Notes under the pieces: generated by a model
Seen by the model: only the letters and a program-made list of their open reading frames with translations
Told to the model about the DNA's origin: nothing
Database searches by the model: none
Translations under genes and position numbers: made by a program
Shown: piece by piece, positions 1 through 9,971 of the stretch
How the letters are laid out: each line of letters begins with the position of its first letter
How positions within the stretch are numbered: the first letter of the stretch is position 1
Assembly: GCA_947184155.2 (NCBI GenBank)
Contig: CAMXCT020006641.1
Span: 283,501 to 347,500, forward strand
DNA length: 64,000 nucleotides
Direction: 5' to 3'
DNA from: Cladocopium goreaui
Taxonomy: Eukaryota > Sar > Dinophyceae > Suessiales > Symbiodiniaceae

Positions 1-660
1 CTGCTATTGTACGAGCATCTTGATCCAAACACTACAGACGCATATGGCAGAACCCTACTAGAATTGGCAGCTGGCGGAGATCATCTGGACGTAGGCAATC
101 TTTTATTGGAGGCTGGTGCTGAAGCAGAGACGAAATCAGCCATAAGCACTCCTCTTTTGACAGCCACCAGAATGGACAACACCGAATTCGTGAACCTTCT
201 GTTGCATGCTAATGCAAATCCTAATCGTTGCTACTGTGTTCGACCTGGATTTCAAAAATGTTGGACACCTTTGATTTGTGCTGTTCGCCACGACGTGGAT
301 TACGATTACAGACATGCAACTATCGTTCCCATGCTCATTAAAGCGGGAGCAGACGTGAACTACAGCTGTGATAACATGCCACCCTTGGTTGCTGCAGTCG
401 AGCAGTCGAGTTATCACATCATGTGGTACCTGCTTCAAGCTCAGGCAAATCTGAATGTCACGAATCGCAATTTGAAGCCAGTTTTGCATATTGCAGTCAA
501 AAGAAACGATCCTACTGCTGTGGAAATGTTGCTTCAGAACTCTGCTGATATAGAATTGAGAGATGCTCAGAATCGATCAGCCGAGCAGCTTGCAGCCAGT
601 GGTGCTTTGAGAGAAATGCAAGAAATGCTTTCTCGTAGACATTTGTGGCAACATCATTAG
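1..660 (+). CDS. Ankyrin-repeat protein, 5'-partial
   Basis: The reading frame is open from the first base of the window, so the start lies upstream. It ends at a TAG at 658-660. The 219 visible residues contain about five ankyrin units, recognisable by recurring blocks such as GRTLLELAAGGDHLDVGNLLLEAG, WTPLICAVRH, MLIKAGADVNY, LHIAVKRNDPTAVEMLL and NRSAEQLAASG. The third repeat carries a longer insert with several Cys residues. Ankyrin repeats are protein-binding scaffolds, and no catalytic domain is visible in this part. It is the first of four same-strand host-like genes, in keeping with the unidirectional gene clusters of dinoflagellates. Partner and role cannot be told from the fragment. 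Confidence 0.85.
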   Translation: MLLYEHLDPNTTDAYGRTLLELAAGGDHLDVGNLLLEAGAEAETKSAISTPLLTATRMDNTEFVNLLLHANANPNRCYCVRPGFQKCWTPLICAVRHDVDYDYRHATIVPMLIKAGADVNYSCDNMPPLVAAVEQSSYHIMWYLLQAQANLNVTNRNLKPVLHIAVKRNDPTAVEMLLQNSADIELRDAQNRSAEQLAASGALREMQEMLSRRHLWQHH

Positions 661-1104
661 GAATGAAATTATTCCGTACAGAAGAAAATTGCTCAAGCTT
701 CAGTGGAAAAACAAAACTCTTTCTGAGGACGATGAACGCACTTCGTTGCTGAATGATAAGTTAACAATTTCTGTTTCACAATGCTTGTTGTTGTTTCATT
801 GGAATTTGCTTGTTTCGGGTCAAGTCAGCTCTACAAGCTGTGCCTAAGGATCAGACAGATAGACATAATGCATAGGCAGATCAATTTCATATTTTTCAGT
901 GTATTATGAACCCAAAGGGATCAGAACTTTATCAAATAGAAATGGAAAAACATGTATCAAGGTCAGCTATTGTAGAAACCTTTCTATCAGCTATGGTTAG
1001 AACCAATGCGCAATGTTAGACAATATATCTCATTCAAGGTATTTTTCTCATTCTGTGGCAATGTCGTGGCAGAGTCCGTGATCGGGTGTGTTCGTGATCG
1101 GAGC
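661..1104. other. Intergenic stretch, nothing recognised
   Basis: AT-rich sequence between two plus-strand genes. No gene or RNA is recognised. Only its last bases carry the repeated CGTGATCGG pair that is annotated separately. Confidence 0.5.
1075..1101. promoter_or_regulatory. Paired CGTGATCGG motif, copy 1
   Basis: CGTGATCGG occurs twice (1077-1085 and 1093-1101) with a 16-nt period, four bases before the ATG at 1105. The same paired arrangement recurs at 3266-3292, upstream of the AlkB-like gene. A promoter, trans-splicing or RNA role is inference from position only. Confidence 0.35.
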
Positions 1105-1584
1105 ATGAATCTGTTAACAGCAGATGGAGGCCAATGCGCTAATTGTCGTTGGACATGGGAAATACCACTTTATACCAAAAGGGACTACGATGGTACAGAT
1201 TTCTTCGTTTGGCACAAAAATCGAGACAGGTACTTGTGCTATCTGTGCGCGCAGTCATGCCCAGATTTGCACGAGAAAAATCCAAAGAGTTTGCCTTACA
1301 CCAGTTATCAAGAATGTCATGAGTACCGCAGGAACCACATGAAGCCACCGCGTGACCAAAATGGTGACACCTGGGACAAACATTTCCGTGAGTTTTGGCA
1401 AGATCCTTGGGGATTGGATGAAACAGTTTCAGTGGCAAATGTTTCAGATTCGAATGCTCTGCAAACTGGAATTGCACAATTGGAGAGTGTTCTGAGTGAG
1501 CTACAGTCAGAGCTTTCTGCTCTCTCTGAAAAGTTAGAAAACTTCAAACAAACAATCAGGCTGACGAGCGCCACTCAAATTTAA
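1105..1584 (+). CDS. Hypothetical Cys-motif protein with C-terminal coiled coil
   Basis: I do not recognise the family. From the ATG at 1105 the product is 159 residues; the frame is open further upstream to 1006. The first half has paired cysteines (CANC near residue 10, CYLCAQSC near residue 45, then another Cys and His residues), which suggests a small zinc-binding fold. It is followed by an aromatic, charged segment (YRRNHMKPPRDQNGDTWDKH). The last 45 residues are a Leu/Glu/Ser heptad-like helix (LESVLSELQSELSALSEKLENF), a likely coiled coil for self-association. It lies between the ankyrin gene and the gene at 1982 on the same strand. Upstream exons cannot be excluded. Confidence 0.55.
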   Translation: MNLLTADGGQCANCRWTWEIPLYTKRDYDGTDFFVWHKNRDRYLCYLCAQSCPDLHEKNPKSLPYTSYQECHEYRRNHMKPPRDQNGDTWDKHFREFWQDPWGLDETVSVANVSDSNALQTGIAQLESVLSELQSELSALSEKLENFKQTIRLTSATQI

Positions 1585-1981
1585 TTTCCTGACTCTTTCA
1601 CAGAGTCATCCACTTAATGTGGTGCTTGGGACTGTGCATGCTATTCTTGGTGCGTCTGTTGATTTTCACCAAGGGTCATATGCAGATAAGAGCAATTTGC
1701 AGATACTGGTCTGTGCTGTCGAAAAAACAGATGCTAGCCACGTCATTGCTTTACATCGTCGTTGTCAATTTAGGATTATCATCTCTTAAATGTGATTTGC
1801 ATTCAGTTTTTTCTCTATGGCAATTTTGTTTTGAACATCTCCAAGTGTTTTGATTTTTGTTTTCCTAGATAGGTCGAATCATAAGGCACGAGACATTGGT
1901 CATGATGGAAACATCAAGCGGCAATCGCATTTGAATTCGCAGTCTCGGCTCGAGTTTGCCATTTGTGTTTGAGCTTTTGAA
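1585..1981. other. Intergenic or intron, nothing recognised
   Basis: T-rich sequence between two same-strand genes. A 78-codon frame inside it (1617-1853) is hydrophobic and has no coding character. No RNA gene or repeat was seen. Confidence 0.4.
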
Positions 1982-3034
1982 ATGCTCATTCGTGGTTACA
2001 AGAGAACTTTTCGTGACTTCAGTACTGCAGAGAACAAGGCGAGGAAAAGACGCGATTGCAGTGCTTCGTCTAACCACATGGATGATATCAATTCGGATGA
2101 CAATCGTTCAGAGGAAGATTGGAAATCAGACAATCCCGAAGAAGATTTGCAGCAAATCAGTGCCAAACACTACATGACAGACGAACTTGCTTCCAGATGG
2201 TACAGAATGATGTTGAAGACAGTCGAGCTTCTGACAGATGATTGGCTTGCAGTTCTGCCTTCTTACTTTGGAGGACCCAGACAAGCTCGTTTATCTCGTG
2301 AGATCGAATTGACATCTGTGGTTCAGAAGCTGCAAGATTTGAGCTCCGACATTGTCGACATGTGCAACGATAAATTACTTTCAAAAAAACAGTCTGAGGC
2401 ATTGACTGAAAGAATCCGCAAAAAACGCAAACTTCTGAAAGGCCTGCTGTTCTTGGACTCGCTTCTATTTTTGGAAAGTACATTCGAAGGAGTTTTTCTG
2501 TCATGTTTTAGCTCTCCGAGTATACCGAGGTCTTCTATACGCAATCATATGAAGCGTTTCAGCATGAATTTAAACACCTTGCAGACTTTATTGGAAAACG
2601 GCTGTCTCCTTGAGAGTGAGATCGTGCAGCGTGGATGGCTCGTTCTCAATTTCGATGCAATGCCGGATGAGGTGTTTGCAGAGATGATCGAAAATAAACA
2701 ACGGGAGCCCACTTATGTTGCTCTCAAAGATATGTTTAGAATACATTTTCTGGATGTTCCTCTATTAGCTGCAGAGGCAGGGCACGATGTGTGTCTACGC
2801 TTCAATTTCATTCCCAACGCATTACAAGAAGTTGTGAAGCAAGCCAAAGAGCGCGGTTCGCACACTCCAGAAAGGCGTGTATATTCTTGGTTGCTCCAAT
2901 TAATTCATTTCGAGAACGAGAGAAAGAGCAGGATTCGAGTGCATGATGAAGAAGAATTAAAAATTTCAATTTTGGGAGTTCCATATGACAATTCAATGGC
3001 TCACAAGAACCGTATGGCATTGGACAACTACTAA
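1982..3034 (+). CDS. Conserved hypothetical protein, relative of the AlkB-gene C-terminal domain
   Basis: 350 residues from the ATG at 1982. The first 60 residues are basic and then acidic low-complexity sequence. The rest is mostly helical: an ELASRWYRMML helix near residue 68, a long charged helix near 115-160, LLFLDSLLFLE near 155, GWLVLNFDAMPDE near 218, and WLLQLIHFENERK near 303. The same order of motifs occurs in the downstream AlkB-like protein (LQMLIELLWLD, GWLVFNFDTLQDN, LWMQQLMNFVAELEEEK). The two are therefore adjacent diverged copies of one domain. Function is unknown. No catalytic motif, signal peptide or membrane segment is apparent. An upstream exon is possible. Confidence 0.65.
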   Translation: MLIRGYKRTFRDFSTAENKARKRRDCSASSNHMDDINSDDNRSEEDWKSDNPEEDLQQISAKHYMTDELASRWYRMMLKTVELLTDDWLAVLPSYFGGPRQARLSREIELTSVVQKLQDLSSDIVDMCNDKLLSKKQSEALTERIRKKRKLLKGLLFLDSLLFLESTFEGVFLSCFSSPSIPRSSIRNHMKRFSMNLNTLQTLLENGCLLESEIVQRGWLVLNFDAMPDEVFAEMIENKQREPTYVALKDMFRIHFLDVPLLAAEAGHDVCLRFNFIPNALQEVVKQAKERGSHTPERRVYSWLLQLIHFENERKSRIRVHDEEELKISILGVPYDNSMAHKNRMALDNY

Positions 3035-3400
3035 ATAGTGGCTGTCTTTTGTTCGCGTTTTTAAAACACGACTGCCTGACAAAACAAAGAGCCCTGCTGT
3101 TTTATCAGTCATGATGTTTACTTGTTGTCACAGCACCATTTACATATTCACCTGTCGTTTACATTTTATGTCAAGCTGTGCTAGTCACATTGTCAAAATC
3201 GACAAGGGAAACGATGAGAAACAACAATGCAGACACCTACTGCTGATTCCTGCACTGTCAGTTGATCCGTGATCGGGATCGTTCGTGATCGGGTAGTAAA
3301 CTGACTTTGCTATGATTAATTGAGTTTAGTGGCTTGTGCATAAATCTATTGAACAATTTCATTAGCATTTGCTTTAGCTTGTTTGCTAACCTCTCTCGAA
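3035..3400. other. Intergenic stretch with repeated motif
   Basis: AT-rich spacer between the gene ending at 3034 and the AlkB-like gene. The only notable feature is the paired CGTGATCGG motif at 3266-3292. Confidence 0.5.
3266..3292. promoter_or_regulatory. Paired CGTGATCGG motif, copy 2
   Basis: CGTGATCGG occurs at 3268-3276 and 3284-3292 with the same 16-nt period as the copy at 1075-1101. It is about 109 nt upstream of the AlkB-like ATG at 3401. It may be a shared promoter or processing element, or a chance local duplication. Confidence 0.35.
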
Positions 3401-5648
3401 ATGGCAATGCCTCTCGCTTGGCCTGAAATGGCTCATACAGCAGAAGATGTGCTGCAGTTCTGCAAGATGATTGGCAAAGGAAGTAACTACACTCAGATTG
3501 ATGATCTGTCACGGAATTTGGAAAAGGGGTCTACAACACACTCTTGTTTGTTCCAGATGAGCAGCTCAAGTCCGACAGACATCTTGAACGAGATTCCGAT
3601 GCTTGGCCAACAAGTTTTTGACATGAAGCTGGACGAAGAGAGAAAAGTCAACCCTCACAATCCTGCGAAAACTGTGCAGATCAGCAACAACAGGGTGGTG
3701 TATTATGAAAGTGCCTCCATAAACAGAGGATCGTGTCAATGTATATTTTCCTTTGGAGGCGAGAACAAGCAGGAAAGAGTTCGTACTACCTATGCTGCAC
3801 GACATTCGATGCAGGGATTGGCCATACAGCAGTTCTTTGAAAAACATTTCCTTCAAGACAATGCGTCTTCTTGGTATAGCCGATCTGGAAGTTTCTCGAC
3901 AGTAATTTGGGTCTATTTGCTTATGTATGTATAATGTTTCTTATTATTCTTATTTTTTAAGACAAAGGCATCATTATAATTTAATCTTTTGGTCCGGCTG
4001 AGGTTTTCATTTGCTGATCAACCGCTACACGTACAACAAGAATCATGGAATCTCTTTTCACGATGACATTAAAGAAGGATATGATGTGGACAAAGATCCC
4101 ATTACTTCTTTCTCCTGCCGACTCGGGTCTTTGCTGGTTATCATCTCCAGCAGAGCACCAGAGAAACAAGAGAAGACCGAGGGCAAACGTGCGTTTGTTG
4201 TGTATCAGCCTCCGGGAACAATTCTTGTGATGGGCGGCAAGTTTCAGAGAGCTTACAAACATGGTGTACCAAGTTTTCAGGAGATCAAAGAGCTTCTTGC
4301 TTGTGCAGACGACTTGACTACTTGGGACGGTGTGAAACTAAAATTGGAGTGGTTTTCGAATTCGAAAGACTTGATGCGACAGGAAGTTAGACGTATTGAC
4401 GCCTTGAATCTGGTCAACGAGCAAGACGCACGTTGGAACGTCACAATGCGATGGGTGAGAAATCATTCACAGCCTTTCTGTCCTCTAAATCCCCGACTCT
4501 TGGCAAATATCAGTCGACTGGATGAAGAAAATCATCAGCGGAGGAATCAGCTGAAGCAGCTGAAACTGTTGAACCCGGTATTGCAGAAAAAAACTGCAGA
4601 GCCAAAGGCAAAGGCCGCTAGCCCGGCATTTGCTTGGAACCCGCCCGGAGGAAACAGAGCTCGTCCAAGCAAAAGCGGAACACAGGATGTGAATCCGGGG
4701 AGGGAAACCGAGGAGAAAGAATCGGAGAAAGATTCAGAAAAGGAATTAAATGAGATATTTGACTTCGTTTCTATTATTTCTGATGCCCTGGAGCTGCAGA
4801 TATTATCAGACGATCAGATGATTGGCATGGCATTGTGTGCCAGCCAGCAAATTCGCAAACATCGTTTCTCCACATTTCAGAAACAGTACAATCTTGGTTA
4901 CAATTTGTACAACAAGATTTCGGCAGCGAATATGAAAGTGAAAGAGGATTTAGATCCGTTACTCGAGGCTGTAGATCGGAAACTGAGGAGATTGAAAAAC
5001 TTGCAGATGCTTATTGAGCTTTTGTGGTTGGACAGCGAAGGTCAGGGCAATTTCATGAGCTGTACTACTCTGAACCAGCAGCACGAGTTCAACAAGTCAA
5101 ATGATCATCTGGATCGGGTTGTGATGTCCTTCTTTGACTTGAACGAATGCTTGCCTGTGGACGGCTTTTTGAGCTGGGATCACATGATTGATGAAGGATG
5201 GCTGGTGTTCAATTTCGACACTTTACAGGACAATCGAAAACCCAAAGCGGAGGTAACAAAATCGAAGAAAGGTTCACCGGTCGTAGCTGATGTCACAATG
5301 ACAGGGATCGTCAAAGTGAGCCAATTTGACATCCTGTATATCAAGAGAGAAAATATTTTGCCAGAGCAGTTCCCTTTGCGAGTGACATTTCTTGCTGATG
5401 CATCAAAGAATGTTGCTGCAAAGTGCAAGGACAAGCAATCTTTGAGCAGTCAGGAACAATTGAAACTGTGGATGCAACAGCTGATGAACTTCGTCGCGGA
5501 ATTGGAGGAAGAAAAAGGTTTCAGTCCACTTTTAGATCGAAAAGGATTCATGAAAACCTGCAAAATCGTACTGTGGACACTTCCTCTCTCTGACGCTCTG
5601 GAATATAAGAATAAGAAGCAAAAGAAAGCTTCGAATACTCGCGGTTGA
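3401..5648 (+). CDS. AlkB-like 2OG-Fe(II) dioxygenase with C-terminal unknown domain (two exons)
   Basis: Exons 3401-3890 and 4003-5648 join in frame to 711 residues. Exon 2 shows the AlkB signature in order: LLINRYTYNKNHG, the iron-binding HDD (H-x-D), DPITSFSC, GTILVMGGKFQ, the distal His in YKHGVP, and the 2-oxoglutarate-binding R-x-N-V-T-x-R in RWNVTMR. Known AlkB proteins demethylate alkylated bases in DNA or RNA, or methylated protein residues; the substrate here is unknown. After a Lys/Glu-rich linker comes a helical domain related to the protein at 1982-3034 (shared GWLVxNFD block). The first in-frame ATG is 3401. The oxygenase call is firm; the start and any extra 5' exons are less certain. 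Confidence 0.8.
3891..4002 (+). other. Intron of the AlkB-like gene
   Basis: A 112-nt GT...AG intron. The donor follows the A at 3890 and the acceptor AG is at 4001-4002. Splicing joins WYSRSG to SFHLLINRY and restores the AlkB fold. The reading frames on either side differ and both contain stops inside this interval. GTTT is repeated at the two junctions, as is common in dinoflagellate introns. Confidence 0.7.
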
Positions 5649-6021
5649 GGTCATAAAATGCCTACAAAGCCCAAAGACATATTGTCTCACCGAATCGATC
5701 GTGATCTCTCCGAGAAAAATGCGCCTGGATTGTTGCGATTTGTGTGGTATATGAAATACGGCATTGTCTGGAAATAGTGTTGTCCTTGGTTTACATGATC
5801 TTGTTTTGATCATGTATGGCAACTAGATAGATATTATACTCAACTTGTCTCGTCTAAAATGTTTATATGTTTTTTCCACTGCAGCCTTTTCGAGTTTCAT
5901 TCTTCTGAGAGTACTTCTGCCATGTCCGTTCAAGATCAAGCTTCCAAGAATTCCAAGAAGGAGGAGTTTTGAAGCTGTTTTTGGCTTCAAGAATGGTTCT
6001 GATTCGTGTAATTTATTCTGG
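5649..6021. other. Intergenic boundary between host genes and mobile DNA
   Basis: AT-rich sequence with no recognised gene. It separates the plus-strand gene block from the minus-strand helicase pseudogene. Confidence 0.4.
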
Positions 6022-7239
6022 TCACCCAATAGTAGTGCCTGGATCAAATTGGCGATCTAGTGTGGCCAAAAGCTCAGGTTGCAACCGATGGGCATCAAAG
6101 TAATGGATACCAGGGATTACCACGAGTTGTCGATCCTGTATACCAGCATGAAAGAAAACCTTGTGACCTCTGTGTCGATGAACGAGGGCTGGGGACCCAT
6201 TGTAAGCTGCACACAGCCAGAGGGGAGATCTGTAACCATCAGCGGCGTAACCATATAGGTACTCACGATCAATTGAGCAGGGGAAAAATCCGCTGGTCGT
6301 CAGCACATGGTCACGTGTGCGGGACTCTAGCGCTGCGAGGACATTAGGGGGAAGCCGTAGCCTGTCTCTGCATGCCACTACCAGCCGATATCGTCTCCAC
6401 GCTCGTGTGCCATTGGTGGTCAGTATCATGGCAATAGCAAGGGGCGGTTTATCTTGGGGAGTAAAGGGCACCGATAATCCCCAGTCCAGTATGGCACATC
6501 TGTCGCTGGGGTAGTTTGTAGGGCCATGGTACTGAATGTCACGGGCTTTCAACGTGAAGTATCCGTAATGGTAAACCCCTATTGTCTGTGCCATTCCAAT
6601 CATGCCTGCCATTTCAAGAGGCGAGACAATATAGGTATGGTCAATGGCTCTTGTCAGCGCTACAGTTGCCCTTCCATAGCAGTCCTCGCGCTCGTCTGCT
6701 GTTGAATCTCTCCGTCCTCCACTGAGAAAGCCTACCCCTGTTTGAACAATGACAGCAATGCGTGCTGTCGCTCCTGCAGCAGAGGAGGTGGTGGAAACTC
6801 GCAGCCGACCATACCACTCGGTCTGAAAGCCATGTTGGTCAATTCAATTTCCGGCAAGTTGAAGCTTGTGTAACGACCTGGCGAAAGCCTTGGAGGCGTT
6901 GGACGGAAAAAAAAGGTCTGAAAGCCATATTGGAGTAGCAAATTATGTACAGCCGTACGGTTGCATAAGACAAGCAGCTGCGAGGTCGCTCCCTGTTGCA
7001 AGTTACGATAATAATTCTTCAGGTAGGTACAGAAGGCAACCACATCCTCAACTGCAGACCTGAGATCCTTAGGGCTTTCCACAATACTGTGCGGAAGCCT
7101 CCAATGGCTATAGTGGACTCATGTGGCACGAAATGGCCAATGTAGATATGGTTGGACTCATGGAGGACTAACTCCGGATATCGAACTGCAACGATGGCTT
7201 GGTAGGTCAGCATTGAAACTCGTGAGCTGTTAGGGAGAA
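6022..7239 (-). pseudogene. SF1 helicase pseudogene, C-terminal part
   Basis: Read on the minus strand this matches the last third of the helicase at 55906-58143 and the start of the protein at 58106. Matching blocks are LTYQAIVAVRYPEL (versus VTYHAVVAVRYPDL), helicase motif VI (CYGRATVALTRA near 6660), the MAGMIGMAQ block, PPLAIA, and YRLVV through GIHYFDAHRLQPEL near 6080. The frame shifts near 7080 and again near 6735, and a 76-bp retroposon sits at 6839-6914, so no product is expected. Here motif VI and the downstream domain are in one frame, whereas the 58-kb copy has a shift between PPLAIA and that domain. The gene continues across the copia element at 19440. Confidence 0.85.
6839..6914 (+). 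mobile_element. Short A-tailed retroposon (SINE-like), copy 1
   Basis: A 76-bp insert ends in GGCGTTGGACGG plus eight A and is flanked by 19-bp direct repeats starting GGTCTGAAAGCCAT (6820-6838 and 6915-6933, one mismatch). Target duplication plus an A tail is the mark of target-primed reverse transcription. It contains GGCGAAAGCC, a possible GNRA-loop hairpin. The same 3' module recurs at 63147-63189. Confidence 0.7.
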
Positions 7240-7244
7240 TGATG
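7240..7244. repeat. Target-site duplication TGATG, left
   Basis: 5-bp TSD of the copia element. The partner is at 19435-19439. Joining the flanks through one copy restores the helicase frame. Confidence 0.9.
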
Positions 7245-8064
7245 TATGGAAATATACACTCCCGTGCATATGGACTGCATGTGCTACGTTTCTGGATGTA
7301 ACTTGCATGGTGGCTACAACATGATGTTGTCAATGGTTTATTTGGGCAGAACTCTGAAATTGATGCAGAATGGTTTGAGAACAACTGGAATTGGTTACAA
7401 TACCGTGAAGATGCGTTTTATGTGCATGTGAATGTTTTTCGTCAACTTGGTGGAGAAGAAGAATGTTTTTGGAACTGAAATTCATTTGCAACGAGGTTTT
7501 CTGGACTGCAAATGAATTTGAAGATGATTTTGGTATCGACGACCTTTTGAACAAGCTCAACGTTGTTTTTCAAACACATGTGCATGCGTTTTCAACCACA
7601 ACCTTGACTGGATTTGTTTTCTGCATGATGCGTTTTATTTTCGGAAGCTGCCAACTATTTTTGTCAACAGTTTGGATGTTTTTGGACTTTGTGCAAATAG
7701 TGCGTTTGAAGAGAAGATGGAAGTGAAGCTGATTTATTTTTGGAAAGATGGTGAATTCAGCTTTACTGAATTCACCAACATGTTGATGATGTTTGTCTAC
7801 CGCCGCCGTTGCATGTTGCAAAGGCAAAGCAGCTGAAACAGAAGAAGTCCAACTATAACATGCTGCATGTGCATGACAGACAATCTTTCCTTGCCTTCGT
7901 GTTTTTCCTGTGTGGAAAAAGGATTTGAGAGTTCGCAGTGAAGCCGTCGTGTTTTGGGGAATTCGTGTTTAATTTGTTAAACGCTCGACGCGGAGTTAAG
8001 CCGACCCCTTGCGACGTTAGGAGCGCGACTAGTGGTTGTAATTAGGTCCTGTTGGATTTTCGCA
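7245..8064 (+). repeat. 5' LTR of the copia element
   Basis: 820 bp, nearly identical to 18613-19434. It differs by G versus T near 7777, a missing TTA near 7887 and one extra A near 7918. Small frames inside it occur in both LTR copies and are not genes. Confidence 0.95.
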
Positions 8065-8078
8065 TGGTAGCGGAGCGG
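8065..8078 (+). promoter_or_regulatory. Primer-binding site of the copia element
   Basis: TGGTAGCGGAGCGG follows the LTR directly. It resembles the complement of a eukaryotic initiator-tRNA 3' end, which begins TGGTAGCAGAG or TGGTATCAGAG. The non-autonomous element at 21779 has a similar site. Confidence 0.75.
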
Positions 8079-8109
8079 TTGTGCTCCACGCGTAGTGTGA
8101 GTAGACGCG

Positions 8110-9971
8110 ATGATGCCAGGAAGTAACCAGGGACAAGGACCTAATGGCCAAGGAAGTGCGCTAGGAATGAACTCACTGCATGTAGGACCAGTAGGGTCGC
8201 CAACAATGAACAGAATGGAAGGAGGAGGTGAGCAAGGCGTAGAAAGAAACACAGGTGCTGCAGGTAATTCGCCCACAGGTACTGCGATGCAAGGCAACAC
8301 GCAAGCAGCAGTAGGAACTGGGACAGCAGCGACACAAGCGGCTCCGGGCTTAGTTGGTCAAGCTGGAAGCTTAGTTGGAACTGGACAGATGCTACCTCCT
8401 GCATGGAATACTTTTGGGACATACGGACCGATGCGTGGTGGTTTGATGGATCCACGGAACTATAGTCAAAACCAGGGTTTTCTGGGATGTCAAGGTCATG
8501 GATGTAGTGGTTGTACTGCATGTCAAGGGTATCCAGGTCAGGGTGTGCATGGACAAGGTCTGTTAGGACAAGGTCAGTTCGGACAAGGTCAGGGAGGACA
8601 AGGTCTGACAGGACAAGGTCAGGTAGGACAAGGTCTGCACGGACAAGGGATGCCAGGACAAGGTTGCATGGGAACTGCAGGTCAAAGTGCCCAAGCTAGC
8701 ACAGGTAGAAGTCAAGAACCTGGACAGGGGAGTGCATGTTATGGAATGCCATGGATGTCAGGTCATTGCGGTGGTGCCCCAAGTCAAGGAGGACAAGGTC
8801 AGGTAGGACAAGGTCAAAGTGGAGGCATGTGCATGGGACCGGACATTGGCGGAGTAACACCCCAGAATCAAAGGTTACAAGATGTGCTGAGGCTGATGGG
8901 AGGTTTGGAACCGATGCAGTTAATGCAAGTCAGGCAGGTGATAGGAGAACAGGTTGGCCAGGCTAGAGGTGTACCTGAGATGTTTGGACAAAGGGCCACA
9001 AATGGGTTTCCTCAAAGTATGGATCCAATGCACGTACCAGGAACATCCGGGGAATACGTAGGTGACGTATTTGCTAAAAGTGAGAAATGGTTGGGAACGC
9101 CTCCAACACCGGATTGTGCAAAGTGGACCAGTAGAGAAGCAGAAATCCTAGGGTGGCAAGCTTACATCTATGATTTAACAGCCTGGGCGATGCAAGCCAG
9201 CCTTGAGTTCGGAAGTGAGATCGAGCATGCCTGTAGATAGCCAGATCCGTTGCACTGGAATCAATTAGCTGTGCCGCAACGTGCAAGAAGCAGAAGGTTG
9301 CTTGCTATTTTGAGAAGTGCATTTGGAAATCACCCGAGAACTTTGACGTTGATCAATGCATTCAGTGAAGGAATCAACTTGTGCAATGCGGATGTTGGTG
9401 TGAATGCAGAGTTGCAAGCTTCGAATGGCTTTGAGCTGGTGAGACAGCTGACCCTTGAGTACAGCATCAGGACGAGGAGTGAGGCACTTAGTTTTAGAAC
9501 GGCATTGGCAGGAAAGTCTTTTGCACTGCATGGAAACGAAACGAGTGCAAGTACGATTGTGACAGATACAATCAGAAAGATAGACTTTGAAATGGCCAGG
9601 TATTCTAAGTTGCTGGGAACACTGTCAAGTAGAATTGATGCCACAGGGTTGCATGTAGCCGAAGCTGACTTGGTAGCTGTTTTGCTACGTAGTTTGCCTG
9701 AAGCAGTCAGGACGTTTTGCATCACACTGGAGGTGAGTCGTACCAAGCTTTTAGGGCCACAGCACTGAGATGGGAACAGCAGCAGCGTGCTTTCGCTGAG
9801 TTCCACCCCAAGAAAAATCTATACCAGGTCACCCAGGTGGAAGGTTCAGATGAATCCACTGTGCAATATGATATGTCTGCAAGTGATGGTGATGGAAACT
9901 GGAATTTAGATGCAGTAGGGGGTGTGCGATGTGGTACCTGTGGAAGTAGGAGACACAGTTCAAATGCATGA
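8110..9971 (+). pseudogene. gag: copia gag, broken by one stop and two frameshifts
   Basis: Begins at the ATG at 8110. The first 375 residues are Gly/Gln-rich, then KWTSREAEILGWQAYIYDL leads into the capsid-like core. An in-frame TAG at 9238-9240 interrupts it. The core continues in the same frame (RRLLAILRSAFGNHPRTLTL, INAFSEGINL). Near 9730 coding moves by one base (GGESYQAFRATALRWEQQQ) to a first zinc knuckle, CGTCGSRRHSSNA, whose final Cys is lost to a second shift near 9969. The second knuckle is at the start of the pol frame. Gag packages the RNA and forms the particle; this copy would need recoding or a helper. Confidence 0.8.
8548..8670 (+). repeat. 15-bp tandem repeats in gag (GGACAAGGT units)
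   Basis: About eight copies of a 15-bp unit containing GGACAAGGT encode Gly-Gln-Gly-x-x repeats. A shorter run is at 8788-8815. All frames are open here because of the repeat, so frames in other phases are artefacts. Confidence 0.8.

Noticed and set aside
1617-1853. 78-codon hydrophobic frame as a gene
   Set aside because: T-rich spacer sequence gives such frames by chance; no domain and poor composition.
7245-8064. Frames of 76-87 codons inside the copia LTRs as genes
   Set aside because: They are duplicated in both LTRs and overlap regulatory sequence on both strands; no domain is visible.
8511-8699. Arg/Thr-repeat frame (RTRSxRTRS)
   Set aside because: It is the out-of-phase reading of the 15-bp repeats that encode GQG units in gag.
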